A stretch of DNA of 64,000 bases from Flavobacterium johnsoniae (GTDB taxonomy: Bacteria > Bacteroidota > Bacteroidia > Flavobacteriales > Flavobacteriaceae). The notes below the pieces were generated by a model. The model saw only the letters and a list, made by a program, of their open reading frames with translations. It was not told where the DNA came from and searched no databases. Below, one piece after another: positions 55,101-63,453 of the stretch. The translations under genes and the position numbers were made by a program. Position 1 is the stretch's first letter. The number at the start of each line of letters is the position of its first letter. The stretch is taken from assembly GCF_001879205.1 (NCBI RefSeq), contig NZ_MLFK01000013.1, positions 1-64,000 on the forward strand, read 5' to 3'.

Positions 55101-56681
55101 ATTTCCGGTTACCTGAACAACGGCATCACCTTTAAAATGAGAAATAGAATCGCTAATAAACTTAAGTTTTCGCAAATCTGAATTCTCAACATTGATATGA
55201 AAATCATAACGGCTTTCTCTTTTACTCAAATCGACCAAACCATCAAAAGTCAAATTTAAATTTGGATCGTTTACAGAAATCTGTCCTTTATAATAAGGAA
55301 GTTTGAAATTACCATTTACCACAATATTACTATAACTGTACTTATTGTAATCTAATTTAGCGATATCCCCCTTTATAATCGTATTTAAATATTTTTCGGT
55401 AAAGCCAACACCGTCTACATCTAAATTTAAAGTAGTTTTACCCAGATCTTTTCGCGCTAATAAAGCTCCAATATTAAAATTATCCAGCACAATGTTTCCT
55501 GCATAGGAAGCTTTATCGATAAAATCCATATTATTCATATGAAGATCGACTTTACCGTTTCCTAAATCGGTTGCCATTTTAAAATTGGCCTCTAACTCTG
55601 TGGTCGAGACTTTTGCTTTACCTATAATATTAAACTTCCCAATTCTTTTAAGTTCTTTCGGAAGTTTTTTACCTAAAATTCCCGGAAGTATAAAAACCAA
55701 ATTGTCATAACTGGAAAGCAGTTTATCAAACTTCCCGTCCATGGCAAACTTTTGTTCTTTAGTTCCTACAAGATTTTTAAAATTGATTGTACCAAAAATT
55801 TTAGAACCATTTGCATCACTAAGTCTCAGATGATTTAAATTCAAATTGTTCAGCGTTCCTTTTATTTTCGTTTTTACTTTAAAATGCTGGTTTTTACCCA
55901 ATCCGTCATAAAAATAACGAATATCATTTGAGGCAATATTAGAAGAATCCAATGCCACATTAAACTGAACTTTATCTGTAAAGGCCAAAAAATCTTCGAC
56001 TTTATAATTTAAAATCGCTTTTCCGTAAATCCAGGATCTCTTAGTCTTAATCGCCAGATTTTCGACTTTAATTTGTTTTTTAGTATAGCTGAATTTACCG
56101 GCAAAATTAGAAACATACAAACCACGATGATCTAAAAAAGAAAACCTGTGGATTATCGTATTAATATCTGGACCGTATAATTTAAAATCACTGATGTAAG
56201 CATTCAGTTTTTTAAAATCCAAAAAATTAGGCGTTTTTTTATTTTCATCCACAACAGAGAAGTTCCCGTTTGAGATGTAAGCATTTCTAGCAGTTAAAAG
56301 AAAATGTTTATTAGATTTTGGCGTTTTCTTTCCGGTTTCAAACAATTTAATAAACTTATTTATATTGTTTTCATCTTCATTTTTATAGGTTTTTAGATTA
56401 AAAATCAAACCTGTTAAACGAATATCTCCAAAAATTAAATCCCCATCTACTAATCTTTTTATACTTAAAATGTCAGTATTTATAAGATCAGAGTAGATTA
56501 AAGTTTTTTTATGATGGTCTAAAATCAAGACCTTTTTAAGTTTTACGCCGCCAAAAATATTAATGGCAGCTTTGTCAATACTTATATTGGTTTTAAAATC
56601 CTTATTAAGGGTTTCTGTAATATACTTTGCGATTTTTGTTTGTACGACAGGAAGAGACAATGTGATAGCAAGTACCAGCAA
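52200..56681 (-). CDS. tamB: TamB-type translocation and assembly protein (AsmA-like)
   Basis: This protein of about 1490 residues spans the periplasm with a very long beta-helix rich in NLNxDxxxL-type repeats. The DUF490/TamB C-terminal domain is at about 1000-1400. The end is charged and Lys/Glu-rich. TamB moves lipids or helps insert outer-membrane proteins. The first ordinary start codon is a TTG at 56681, giving MLVLAITLSLPVVQ. Upstream the frame continues with KRVKKIVSRTLIGLILLLLV, a typical signal anchor, but without ATG, GTG or TTG. The real start is probably near 56735, where ATC stands. A terminator follows. Confidence 0.88.
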   Translation of the reverse strand: MLVLAITLSLPVVQTKIAKYITETLNKDFKTNISIDKAAINIFGGVKLKKVLILDHHKKTLIYSDLINTDILSIKRLVDGDLIFGDIRLTGLIFNLKTYKNEDENNINKFIKLFETGKKTPKSNKHFLLTARNAYISNGNFSVVDENKKTPNFLDFKKLNAYISDFKLYGPDINTIIHRFSFLDHRGLYVSNFAGKFSYTKKQIKVENLAIKTKRSWIYGKAILNYKVEDFLAFTDKVQFNVALDSSNIASNDIRYFYDGLGKNQHFKVKTKIKGTLNNLNLNHLRLSDANGSKIFGTINFKNLVGTKEQKFAMDGKFDKLLSSYDNLVFILPGILGKKLPKELKRIGKFNIIGKAKVSTTELEANFKMATDLGNGKVDLHMNNMDFIDKASYAGNIVLDNFNIGALLARKDLGKTTLNLDVDGVGFTEKYLNTIIKGDIAKLDYNKYSYSNIVVNGNFKLPYYKGQISVNDPNLNLTFDGLVDLSKRESRYDFHINVENSDLRKLKFISDSISHFKGDAVVQVTGNSIENLQGTIFIKDAAYQNPQETYVFDDVTISSNFDADRLRTITINSSDIVEGKIVGKFQFAQLDKLVMNSVGSLYTNYKPYKVKKGQFLRFNFHVYNKVVEMLYPEMKIDSSTVVRGKIDSDLQEFKFGFRSKQITAAKNTFDNIRISVDNKNPLYNAFVELDSIKTPYYKIRDFNLINVTSKDTLFVRSEFKGGDKGQDYFNLDLFHTIDKNKNNIVGIKKSEMKFKDYLWYLNEDSSKDNQIVFDQFFKNFTIDNIVLSHENQKIDLNGVIKGKDYKDIVLNFEDVDINKITPLTSKFVFNGNLNGNINYKQNKDVYQPTATIVIDHLNLNKVDLGTLNFDISGDESFKKFTINSSIVNGFAESFRANGTFAIENKETFLDLNLKLEGFNLATLGTVGGDVLSNVRGSVSGNAAVVGNLKKPEINGRLYVEKAGMTVPYLNTDYELSDRTVIDLTDEKFLFRNNQLTDTKFGTKGLLNGTIEHHNFGDWKLDLTITSKRLLALDTKDSDDAAYFGTAFINGTASIKGPTENLFIKVDAKSEKGTEVKIPINNVQSVGESSWIHFVTPKEKYNLANGIVERTRNYNGLELEFDFDITPDAEVEVILDRNSGHGMKGKGYGSLLFKINTLGKFNMWGDFQAYEGTYNFKYGGLIDKKFAVKKGGSIIWEGNPMKAQLNLEAVYRTSANPAVLLENSSFNKKVPVEVVIGLRGDLTSPEPNFDIQFPSVSNVLKSEIQYKLDDKDVRQTQALYLLSTGSFMSPDGFNQSDLSGTFAETAASLLGGIIKSDNDLINIDLNFISADRRIGQEADGQFVANISSQINERISINGKVGVPVGGVNESAIVGDIEILYRVNEDGSMNLRLFNKENDINYIGQGIGYTQGVGISYEVDFDTFSELVNKLFKSHKLEKAIKSSDDYQDSNLNPDYLNFKSKKDSEKDKKKTEKEEEKKPKPQNNNEGLIPDNDV

Positions 56682-56884
56682 AAGTAAAATTAAGCCAATC
56701 AGGGTTCTGGATACTATTTTCTTTACTCTTTTGATAACTGCTATTATTATTGTTTTGTATAATTTTAATTTGACCAGACAAAGGACGACTGTTTTGATAA
56801 AAATTCTTTAATTTTGGCATCTGCTTCAATCAAAGAAATTCAAAATTTGATTTGTCAAATATAATCCAAAATTCGTGCCTTTAT

Positions 56885-57907
56885 ATGCAAAATTCAGAGG
56901 TTTTTATTCTTGCCATCGAAAGTTCATGCGATGATACTGCCGCCGCGGTTTTACATAACGATAAAGTACTCTCAAATGTTGTGGCCAATCAGTTAATTCA
57001 CAATCAATATGGCGGTGTGGTTCCTGAGTTAGCCTCGAGAGCACACCAGCAAAACATTGTTCCTGTAATCGATGCTGCACTTCGCAAAGCAAATGTACAA
57101 AAAGAACAATTAACTGCCATCGCCTTTACACAAGGTCCTGGTTTGATGGGGTCTTTATTAGTTGGGAGTTCTTTCAGTAAATCGTTATCATTGGCATTAA
57201 ACATTCCGTTAATTGCTGTAAACCACATGCATGCGCATATTTTAGCTCATTTTATTGAGGAAGAAGGTTATGATAAACCCGAATTTCCTTTTTTAGCCTT
57301 AACAATTAGCGGCGGACACACACAAATTGTAAAAGTAAACGGCTTTTTTGACATGGAAATTATTGGCGAAACCACTGATGACGCCGTTGGAGAAGCTTTT
57401 GACAAGAGTGCAAAAATCCTTGGACTTCCGTACCCTGGAGGCCCTTTAATCGATAAATATGCTAAAGAAGGAAATCCTAAAGCTTTTACCTTTACAAAAC
57501 CAAAAGTTCCGGGATTAGATTTTAGTTTCTCCGGATTAAAAACGGCAATTCTCTATTTTATTCAAAAGAATAAACAAGAAAACCCAAATTTTATCGAAGA
57601 AAACCTAAACGATATTTGTGCCTCTATTCAGTATACCATTATTGAAATTTTGATGGATAAATTAAAACTGGCCGTAAAAGAAACCGGAATTAAACAAATT
57701 GCTATTGGCGGAGGCGTTTCGGCAAATTCAGGAATCAGAACCCGATTAAAAGAAAGCGAAGGCAAATATGGCTGGAAAACTTTTATTCCAAAATTCGAAT
57801 ATACAACAGATAATGCTGCGATGATTGGAATTGTGGGCTATCAAAAATATTTATCAAAACGTTTCGAAACTTCGGCAGTTGTTTCAAAAGCACGAATTCA
57901 ATTTTAA
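56885..57907 (+). CDS. tsaD: tRNA threonylcarbamoyladenosine transferase TsaD
   Basis: The ATG at 56885 gives 340 residues; an upstream frame from 56852 adds 11. ILAIESSCDDTAAA, GPGLMGSLLVG, NHMHAHILAHF (metal His pair), LTISGGHTQ, GEAFDKSAKILGLPYPGGP and GGGVSANSGIR are family marks. It adds the threonylcarbamoyl group to A37 of ANN-decoding tRNAs. Divergent from tamB. Confidence 0.97.
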   Translation: MQNSEVFILAIESSCDDTAAAVLHNDKVLSNVVANQLIHNQYGGVVPELASRAHQQNIVPVIDAALRKANVQKEQLTAIAFTQGPGLMGSLLVGSSFSKSLSLALNIPLIAVNHMHAHILAHFIEEEGYDKPEFPFLALTISGGHTQIVKVNGFFDMEIIGETTDDAVGEAFDKSAKILGLPYPGGPLIDKYAKEGNPKAFTFTKPKVPGLDFSFSGLKTAILYFIQKNKQENPNFIEENLNDICASIQYTIIEILMDKLKLAVKETGIKQIAIGGGVSANSGIRTRLKESEGKYGWKTFIPKFEYTTDNAAMIGIVGYQKYLSKRFETSAVVSKARIQF

Positions 57908-57909
57908 TT

Positions 57910-58623
57910 ATGCAATTATTTTACAATCCGGACATAGACGAAACGACCGAAAGTTTTTCTTTTGATAAAGAAGAAAGCAAACATATTATAAAAGTTTTAC
58001 GCAAGAAAGATTCAGATATTCTGCATGTAACAAATGGACTGGGTTTACTGTTTGAAACCCAGATTACATTGGCTTCTGATAATAAATGCATCGTAAGCGT
58101 TCTATCTATAAAAAAATCACCTGAACCAAAATTTCGTCTGCATTTAGCCGTTGCGCCCACAAAAATGAACGATCGTTTTGAATGGTTTTTAGAAAAAGCA
58201 ACAGAAATTGGAATTCAGGAAATTACGCCTATTATCTGCGATCGTTCTGAAAGAAAAGTGATTAATTTAGAACGTTTTGAAAAAATTATACTTTCGGCAA
58301 TGAAACAATCTAATGAAACTTATTTTCCAAAACTGAATGATGCTGTTTCGTTTAAAGAATTCATCAAACAAAAAAAAGAAGGCTTGCTTTTTATAGCACA
58401 TTGCGAAGAAACCGATAAAAAATCTCTGAAAAAAACTTTAAAACCAAACCAGGACGTAACTTTATTAATTGGTCCTGAAGGTGACTTCTCAGAAAAAGAA
58501 ATAACATTGGCCATCGAAAATAATTATCAGCCGGTTACGTTAGGAAATACACGTTTGCGTACAGAAACTGCTGCGGTTGTAGCTTGTCACAGTGTTGTTT
58601 TTTTTAATGAAACATCAAACTAA
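57910..58623 (+). CDS. rsmE: 16S rRNA (uracil1498-N3)-methyltransferase
   Basis: The 237-residue protein has the SPOUT knot of RsmE: ATEIGIQEITPIICDRS, LLIGPEGDFSEKE and LRTETAA at the C-terminus. An N-terminal PUA-like part is at 1-70. It follows tsaD by 2 bp, so they are cotranscribed. Confidence 0.95.
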   Translation: MQLFYNPDIDETTESFSFDKEESKHIIKVLRKKDSDILHVTNGLGLLFETQITLASDNKCIVSVLSIKKSPEPKFRLHLAVAPTKMNDRFEWFLEKATEIGIQEITPIICDRSERKVINLERFEKIILSAMKQSNETYFPKLNDAVSFKEFIKQKKEGLLFIAHCEETDKKSLKKTLKPNQDVTLLIGPEGDFSEKEITLAIENNYQPVTLGNTRLRTETAAVVACHSVVFFNETSN

Positions 58624-58641
58624 TTGGTTTTACACACAGTT

Positions 58642-59280
58642 ATGAAAAAACTTCTTCTTTTATTTTTATTGATTTCTGTTTCTTCATTTTCACAAGAAAT
58701 TGCTTTGCTAAAATATAGCGGCGGAGGCGATTGGTACGCAAATCCAACATCGCTGCCTAATTTAATTCGTTTTTGTAATTCGACTATCAATACCCGCATA
58801 AAAGCCAAACCCTCTACAGTTGAACCAGGCAATCCCGATTTACTTTCTTATCCGTTTGTACACATGACCGGACACGGAAATGTAGTTTTTAGTGATGCTG
58901 ATGTTGCAAATCTTAGGAATTATTTAAACGGAGGCGGTTTTCTTCACATCGATGATAATTACGGAATGGATCAATACATCCGAAAAGAAATTAAAAAAAT
59001 ATTCCCAAACAATAATTTAGTTGAAATTCCGGCGAATCATGCCATTTTTCAAAAACCGTTTCCCTTCCCAAACGGATTGCCAAAAATTCACGAACATGAC
59101 GGCACGCGCCCGCAGGCGTTTGGAATTTTTGTGGAAAACAAATTAGTTTTGCTATATACATACGAATGCGATTTGGGCGATGGCTGGGAAGATGCCGAAG
59201 TGCATAATGATCCAGCAAATGTTCGAGACAAAGCATTAAAAATGGGTGCCAATATCATCAATTACATCTTCACCAATTAA
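58642..59280 (+). CDS. Secreted DUF4159 protein
   Basis: The ATG at 58642 gives 212 residues with a signal peptide (LLLLFLLISVSSFSQ). ALLKYSGGGDWYANP, MTGHGNVVFSDADVANLRNYL, GGGFLHIDDNYGMD and HEHDGTRPQAFGI fit DUF4159. In Bacteroidetes this family is common, and its role is unknown. It lies between two RNA methyltransferase genes in the same operon. Confidence 0.88.
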   Translation: MKKLLLLFLLISVSSFSQEIALLKYSGGGDWYANPTSLPNLIRFCNSTINTRIKAKPSTVEPGNPDLLSYPFVHMTGHGNVVFSDADVANLRNYLNGGGFLHIDDNYGMDQYIRKEIKKIFPNNNLVEIPANHAIFQKPFPFPNGLPKIHEHDGTRPQAFGIFVENKLVLLYTYECDLGDGWEDAEVHNDPANVRDKALKMGANIINYIFTN

Positions 59281-59291
59281 AATTGTAAAAA

Positions 59292-59789
59292 GTGCAGCTT
59301 ACTCACGAAGAAAATCAATTTGAGAGAAAAACATTTCCGATAACTTTAGTCTGCGATCATATTTATTTTCAGCAGAATATCGGTTCTCTTTTTAGAATTT
59401 CTGAGGCTTTTGGCGTTGAAAATATTATTTTTTTAGGAAAAGATATTCCGCTTACACCAAGAAAAATAAACAAAACTTCCCGCAGTACACATCTTCATGT
59501 ACCGCATCAAATCATGGAAGAAACGACTGAATTAATGGCATATCTTCAAAACAACAACTTCGAAATCATTGCATTAGAAATCGCAACTAACAGCAAATCT
59601 CTAAAAGAAGTTGTAATCCCTCAAAATAAAAAAATCGCACTTTTGATTGGAAGTGAAATTAACGGAATCTCAGATGAACTTCTAAAAATTTCCAATCAAA
59701 TTGTCCACATCAACATGTTTGGAAAAAACTCAAGCATGAATGTTGTTCAAGCGGCCAGTATTGCTTTGTATGAGATTACGACTTTGTAA
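59292..59789 (+). CDS. TrmH/SpoU-family RNA methyltransferase
   Basis: The 165-residue protein starts at a GTG (59292). The SpoU motifs are IYFQQNIGSLFRISEAFGV, ALLIGSEINGISDELL and MNVVQAASIALYE. It methylates a ribose in tRNA or rRNA; the target is not known. It is short, with only the catalytic domain. Last gene of the tsaD operon. Confidence 0.9.
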   Translation: MQLTHEENQFERKTFPITLVCDHIYFQQNIGSLFRISEAFGVENIIFLGKDIPLTPRKINKTSRSTHLHVPHQIMEETTELMAYLQNNNFEIIALEIATNSKSLKEVVIPQNKKIALLIGSEINGISDELLKISNQIVHINMFGKNSSMNVVQAASIALYEITTL

Positions 59790-60098
59790 TTTTTTGTGTT
59801 AAATAGTATATAGTAATTGCTCAAATTTGAAGCGATTTCTAAATCGTCTTTAACGAGAAATATCTAAAACCTCGATTAAAAGCAAATAATAACGTTAAAA
59901 CACATTTCAAAAATCAATAAGTAAGAAAAAACATCTTAAAAATAATTTTAACTTTTTTGTAGGAACTAGATTATATAAGGGGTTGTAAAATTCTCACAAA
60001 TAAATTGATATAAAAATTTGGCTACAAATTGATTTTGTTATAAAATTGCGACCTGGTTAACCAAAACTAATTTTTTATAACAAAAACCCCAAGATTTT
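59790..60098. other. 309-bp gap before the metalloprotease
   Basis: AT-rich sequence with no gene. It must hold the protease promoter, but no clear TAnnTTTG element with a correctly placed TTG was found. Confidence 0.4.
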
Positions 60099-61052
60099 AT
60101 GAAAAAAGTTATTATTACCGCAATTACAGCCTTAGTGCTGTTTTCATGTCAAAATGAGTCATCTGAATCTGCAAATGCAGATGCTGCAATTGCAAGCCGT
60201 CGTGCTTGTGCAACACAGGATGTTTTAGAAGCCCAATTAAAAGCTGATCCAACATTGGCTGTTAGAATGAACGAAATTGAGGCTATTACAAATGAAAAAA
60301 TCCTGAGCGGCCGTTTAGTAAACGGCAAAATCGAGATTCCAGTTGTAGTAAACGTTCTGTACAGAACAACAGCAGAAAATATCTCGGCTGCACAGATTCA
60401 ATCTCAAATTGATGTATTAAACAAAGATTTTAATGCCTTAAACACAGACTACAATAGTGTTCCTGCATTATTTTCTGGTGTAAAAGCGAATATTGGAATT
60501 ACATTCGTTTTGGACCAAATTATTAGAAAATCAACAACAAAAACCTCATGGGGTACAAACGACGCCATGAAAAAAACAGCTCAGGGAGGTATTGCACCAA
60601 CTTCGCCAACAACAAAACTTAATATGTGGTCTTGCACCATTGGAGGCGGAATTTTAGGATATGCACAATTTCCTGGAGGAGCATCATCTACAGATGGTGT
60701 TGTAATTGACCCAAAATACTTCGGTTTATCTGGAGCTGCAAATGCACCATTTAACTTAGGAAGAACTGCAACTCACGAAGTGGGCCACTGGATGAACTTA
60801 CGCCACATTTGGGGAGATGCAACTTGCGGAAGCGATTTAGTTGCTGATACTCCAACTCACAACACAGCAAACTATGGTGTTCCTGCTTATCCTCACTACA
60901 GTACTTGTTCTGGTACTCCTGTAGAGATGACAATGAACTACATGGATTATGTTGATGATAATGCAATGTACATGTTCTCAACAGGTCAGAAAAACAGAAT
61001 TTCGGCAATTTTTGCAAGTGGTGGAGCAAGAAATTCTTTTGCACAACCTTAA
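60099..61052 (+). CDS. M43 (pappalysin-like) zinc metalloprotease, lipoprotein
   Basis: The 317-residue protein has a lipoprotein signal (LVLFSCQNE, Cys17), then a propeptide of perhaps 60 residues. The zinc site HEVGHWMNLRH is at 226-236, followed by GD and a Met-turn (MNYMDY at about 282-287). Four Cys in the C-terminal half may form two disulfides. It is similar to M43 cytophagalysins. Secreted proteases of this kind in Bacteroidetes often release amino acids. A terminator follows. Confidence 0.92.
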   Translation: MKKVIITAITALVLFSCQNESSESANADAAIASRRACATQDVLEAQLKADPTLAVRMNEIEAITNEKILSGRLVNGKIEIPVVVNVLYRTTAENISAAQIQSQIDVLNKDFNALNTDYNSVPALFSGVKANIGITFVLDQIIRKSTTKTSWGTNDAMKKTAQGGIAPTSPTTKLNMWSCTIGGGILGYAQFPGGASSTDGVVIDPKYFGLSGAANAPFNLGRTATHEVGHWMNLRHIWGDATCGSDLVADTPTHNTANYGVPAYPHYSTCSGTPVEMTMNYMDYVDDNAMYMFSTGQKNRISAIFASGGARNSFAQP

Positions 61053-61068
61053 TAAAAAAATTCCAATT

Positions 61069-61100
61069 AAAGGCGAGATGAAATCATCTCGCCTTTTTTT
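61069..61100 (+). terminator. Terminator after the metalloprotease
   Basis: AAAGGCGAGATG and CATCTCGCCTTT form a perfect 12-bp stem with a 4-nt loop and a run of T. Confidence 0.92.
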
Positions 61101-61175
61101 TCCTAATTATTTAGAACGACCCAAACATTAGAATTATAAATGCTTTTTCCTATATTTATATTCTAAAATCTAAAT

Positions 61176-62267
61176 ATGGTAACGTCAAAAACTATTTCTA
61201 ACGGAATCTTACGAGCATTAGCAACAATCTTAGTAATTGGTATCGTTTTATACTTTTTATACGAAATACAAACTGTAATTGTTTACTTATGTATTTCCCT
61301 AATATTGTGCTTAATAGCAAATCCGCTGGTTATATTTTTAAAACAAAAATTAAAATTCAGCAATTCGTTTGCAGCAACAACCACCATTATAGTTTTTATT
61401 TTATTGCTTACCGGTTTTATATTTCTTTTTGTTCCTTTAATCATTTCTCAGGCGAATAATTTATCACTTTTAGATACTAACCAGCTGCAGACGCAGTTTA
61501 TGGAGACAGAACGAAGCATAGAAGCTTATTTTAATGTACAGCATGTTGACTTAAATAAAATGCTGAAAGATTCAAAAATAACTTCAATGCTTAATTTTAG
61601 TTATTTTACCGGATTTATAAATTCGATTTTGAACTTTATGGCCAGTATGGGAATGGGATTGGTTTCTGTATTTTTCATTACATTTTTCTTTATAAAAGAC
61701 CAGGAAAGTTTTAAAGCAACAGCCAGAAAAATACTTCCAGATTCAAACGAAGACAAAATCATTAATTCTATTACAAAAATAAACCATCTGTTAACCCGAT
61801 ATTTTATTGGGCTTTTACTTCAATTAACGGTTGTATTTATTCTTTATCTTATCGTTTTGGTTATTTTTGGAAATAAAAATGCCTTTGTAATTGCGTTTTT
61901 ATGTGCTGTATTAAACATCATTCCATACATAGGACCTATTATTGGAACTATTCTTGCTGCTATTCTAACAATGATTAGTTTAATTGGTCAAGATTTTAGA
62001 TCTGAAATTCTTCCAACAACCATTTATGTTGTTATCGGATTTTTATTGGTTCAGGCAATTGATAATAATATCAGTCAGCCAATAATTTCATCAAAAAGCG
62101 TAAATTCGCATCCGCTGGAAATATTTCTTATCACTTTAATAAGCGGTATTACTTTTGGGATTGTCGGGATGATTATCGCCGTTCCGCTTTTTACCATGAT
62201 AAAAGTAATCTTAAAAGAATTTTTCCCAGACAATAAAATTATATCTGTTTTAACTGAAAGAATTTAG
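61176..62267 (+). CDS. AI-2E-family permease
   Basis: The 363-residue protein has about eight membrane segments and the family hallmarks VFFITFFFIKDQESF, FLCAVLNIIPYIGPIIG and HPLEIFLITLISGITFGIVGMI. Members are annotated as AI-2 exporters or Na+/H+ antiporters; the substrate is not proven. It is followed by the methyltransferase after 2 bp. Confidence 0.9.
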   Translation: MVTSKTISNGILRALATILVIGIVLYFLYEIQTVIVYLCISLILCLIANPLVIFLKQKLKFSNSFAATTTIIVFILLLTGFIFLFVPLIISQANNLSLLDTNQLQTQFMETERSIEAYFNVQHVDLNKMLKDSKITSMLNFSYFTGFINSILNFMASMGMGLVSVFFITFFFIKDQESFKATARKILPDSNEDKIINSITKINHLLTRYFIGLLLQLTVVFILYLIVLVIFGNKNAFVIAFLCAVLNIIPYIGPIIGTILAAILTMISLIGQDFRSEILPTTIYVVIGFLLVQAIDNNISQPIISSKSVNSHPLEIFLITLISGITFGIVGMIIAVPLFTMIKVILKEFFPDNKIISVLTERI

Positions 62268-62269
62268 CA

Positions 62270-63451
62270 TTGAACACTTCTATTTTAAGTAAAAATATTC
62301 AAGATTTTATTACGCTGAATAGCAGTGAATCGATTACAAAATTAGCACTTCAAAAAAATCCTTTTCCTGAAGTGGAATGGATTTTAATTTTAAATCAAAT
62401 TGAAGCCAAAGCTAAGGCAAAGGATAAATTACCCACTTGGTTTTCGACCCAAAACATCATATATCCAAGTAAAATTTCTGTTGAGCAGACTTCTTCTGAA
62501 AAAACAGCTGCTTATAAAGCGTCTTTAATAGATGGCAAAAGCTTAATTGACCTTACCGGAGGTTTTGGCGTTGATGATTATTATTTTGCTAAAAAATTTA
62601 AATCTGTCACACATTGTGAAATAAATGAAGAATTATCAACCATTGTAAAACATAATTTTCAGCAGTTACAAATCGAGAATTGTACTTTTTATGCAGGTGA
62701 TTCTGCTGCTGCTTTAAATGATGCAGATCAAAAATGGGACTGGATTTATATAGATCCTTCCAGACGAAACGATGCCAAAGGCAAAGTTTTTATGCTGAAG
62801 GACTGCCTTCCGAATGTTCCGCAATCTCTGGATTTATACTTTGAAAAAACCGACGCAATTTTAATTAAAACGGCCCCGCTGCTGGATATTTCAGCAGGTT
62901 TGTCTGAATTGAAATTTGTAAAAAACATTCACATTATAGCGCTTGAAAATGAAGTTAAAGAATTACTTTTTGAAATTCATAAAAACTTTGTAGGCGATAT
63001 AACTTTAAAAACAGCTAATATTCTAAAAGATAAAACAGAAACATTTGAATTCGCTTTAGACGGCGAAACTCAATTTTTATCATATCAACTTCCACAAAAA
63101 TATCTTTACGAACCCAACTCAGCCATCATGAAATCGGGCGGATTTGATGAAGTAAGCTCTTTTTTTAAAATAAATAAGCTCCACAAACATTCTCATTTGT
63201 ACACCTCAGAAGATTTAATTGATTTTCCCGGCAGAAGTTTTGAAATCGAAAAAACAATTTCATACAATAAAAATGAAATGAAAACGGTGCTTTTAAATCA
63301 ACAAGCAAATGTTACCACACGTAACTTTCCTGAAACAGTAGAAAACATTCGAAAAAAATGGAAAATAAAAAATGGAGGAAATAAATATTGTTTTTTTACA
63401 ACTGATAAAAATGATAATAAAATAGTCTTAATTTGCAGAAAAATAAACTAA
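62270..63451 (+). CDS. Class I SAM methyltransferase with THUMP-like domain
   Basis: The 393-residue protein starts at a TTG (62270), 2 bp after the previous gene. A helical N-terminus (1-90) is followed by a Rossmann methyltransferase (LIDLTGGFGVDDYYFA, WDWIYIDPSRR with a DPSRR motif). The last 120 residues look like the THUMP-like ferredoxin domain seen in PG_1098-type proteins of Bacteroidetes. Target RNA unknown. Confidence 0.88.
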   Translation: MNTSILSKNIQDFITLNSSESITKLALQKNPFPEVEWILILNQIEAKAKAKDKLPTWFSTQNIIYPSKISVEQTSSEKTAAYKASLIDGKSLIDLTGGFGVDDYYFAKKFKSVTHCEINEELSTIVKHNFQQLQIENCTFYAGDSAAALNDADQKWDWIYIDPSRRNDAKGKVFMLKDCLPNVPQSLDLYFEKTDAILIKTAPLLDISAGLSELKFVKNIHIIALENEVKELLFEIHKNFVGDITLKTANILKDKTETFEFALDGETQFLSYQLPQKYLYEPNSAIMKSGGFDEVSSFFKINKLHKHSHLYTSEDLIDFPGRSFEIEKTISYNKNEMKTVLLNQQANVTTRNFPETVENIRKKWKIKNGGNKYCFFTTDKNDNKIVLICRKIN

Positions 63452-63453
63452 AA

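Noticed and set aside
56605..56829. Alternative tamB start in another frame (MKQMPKLKN)
   Set aside because: It is out of frame with TamB and lacks a hydrophobic anchor; the in-frame upstream peptide fits better.
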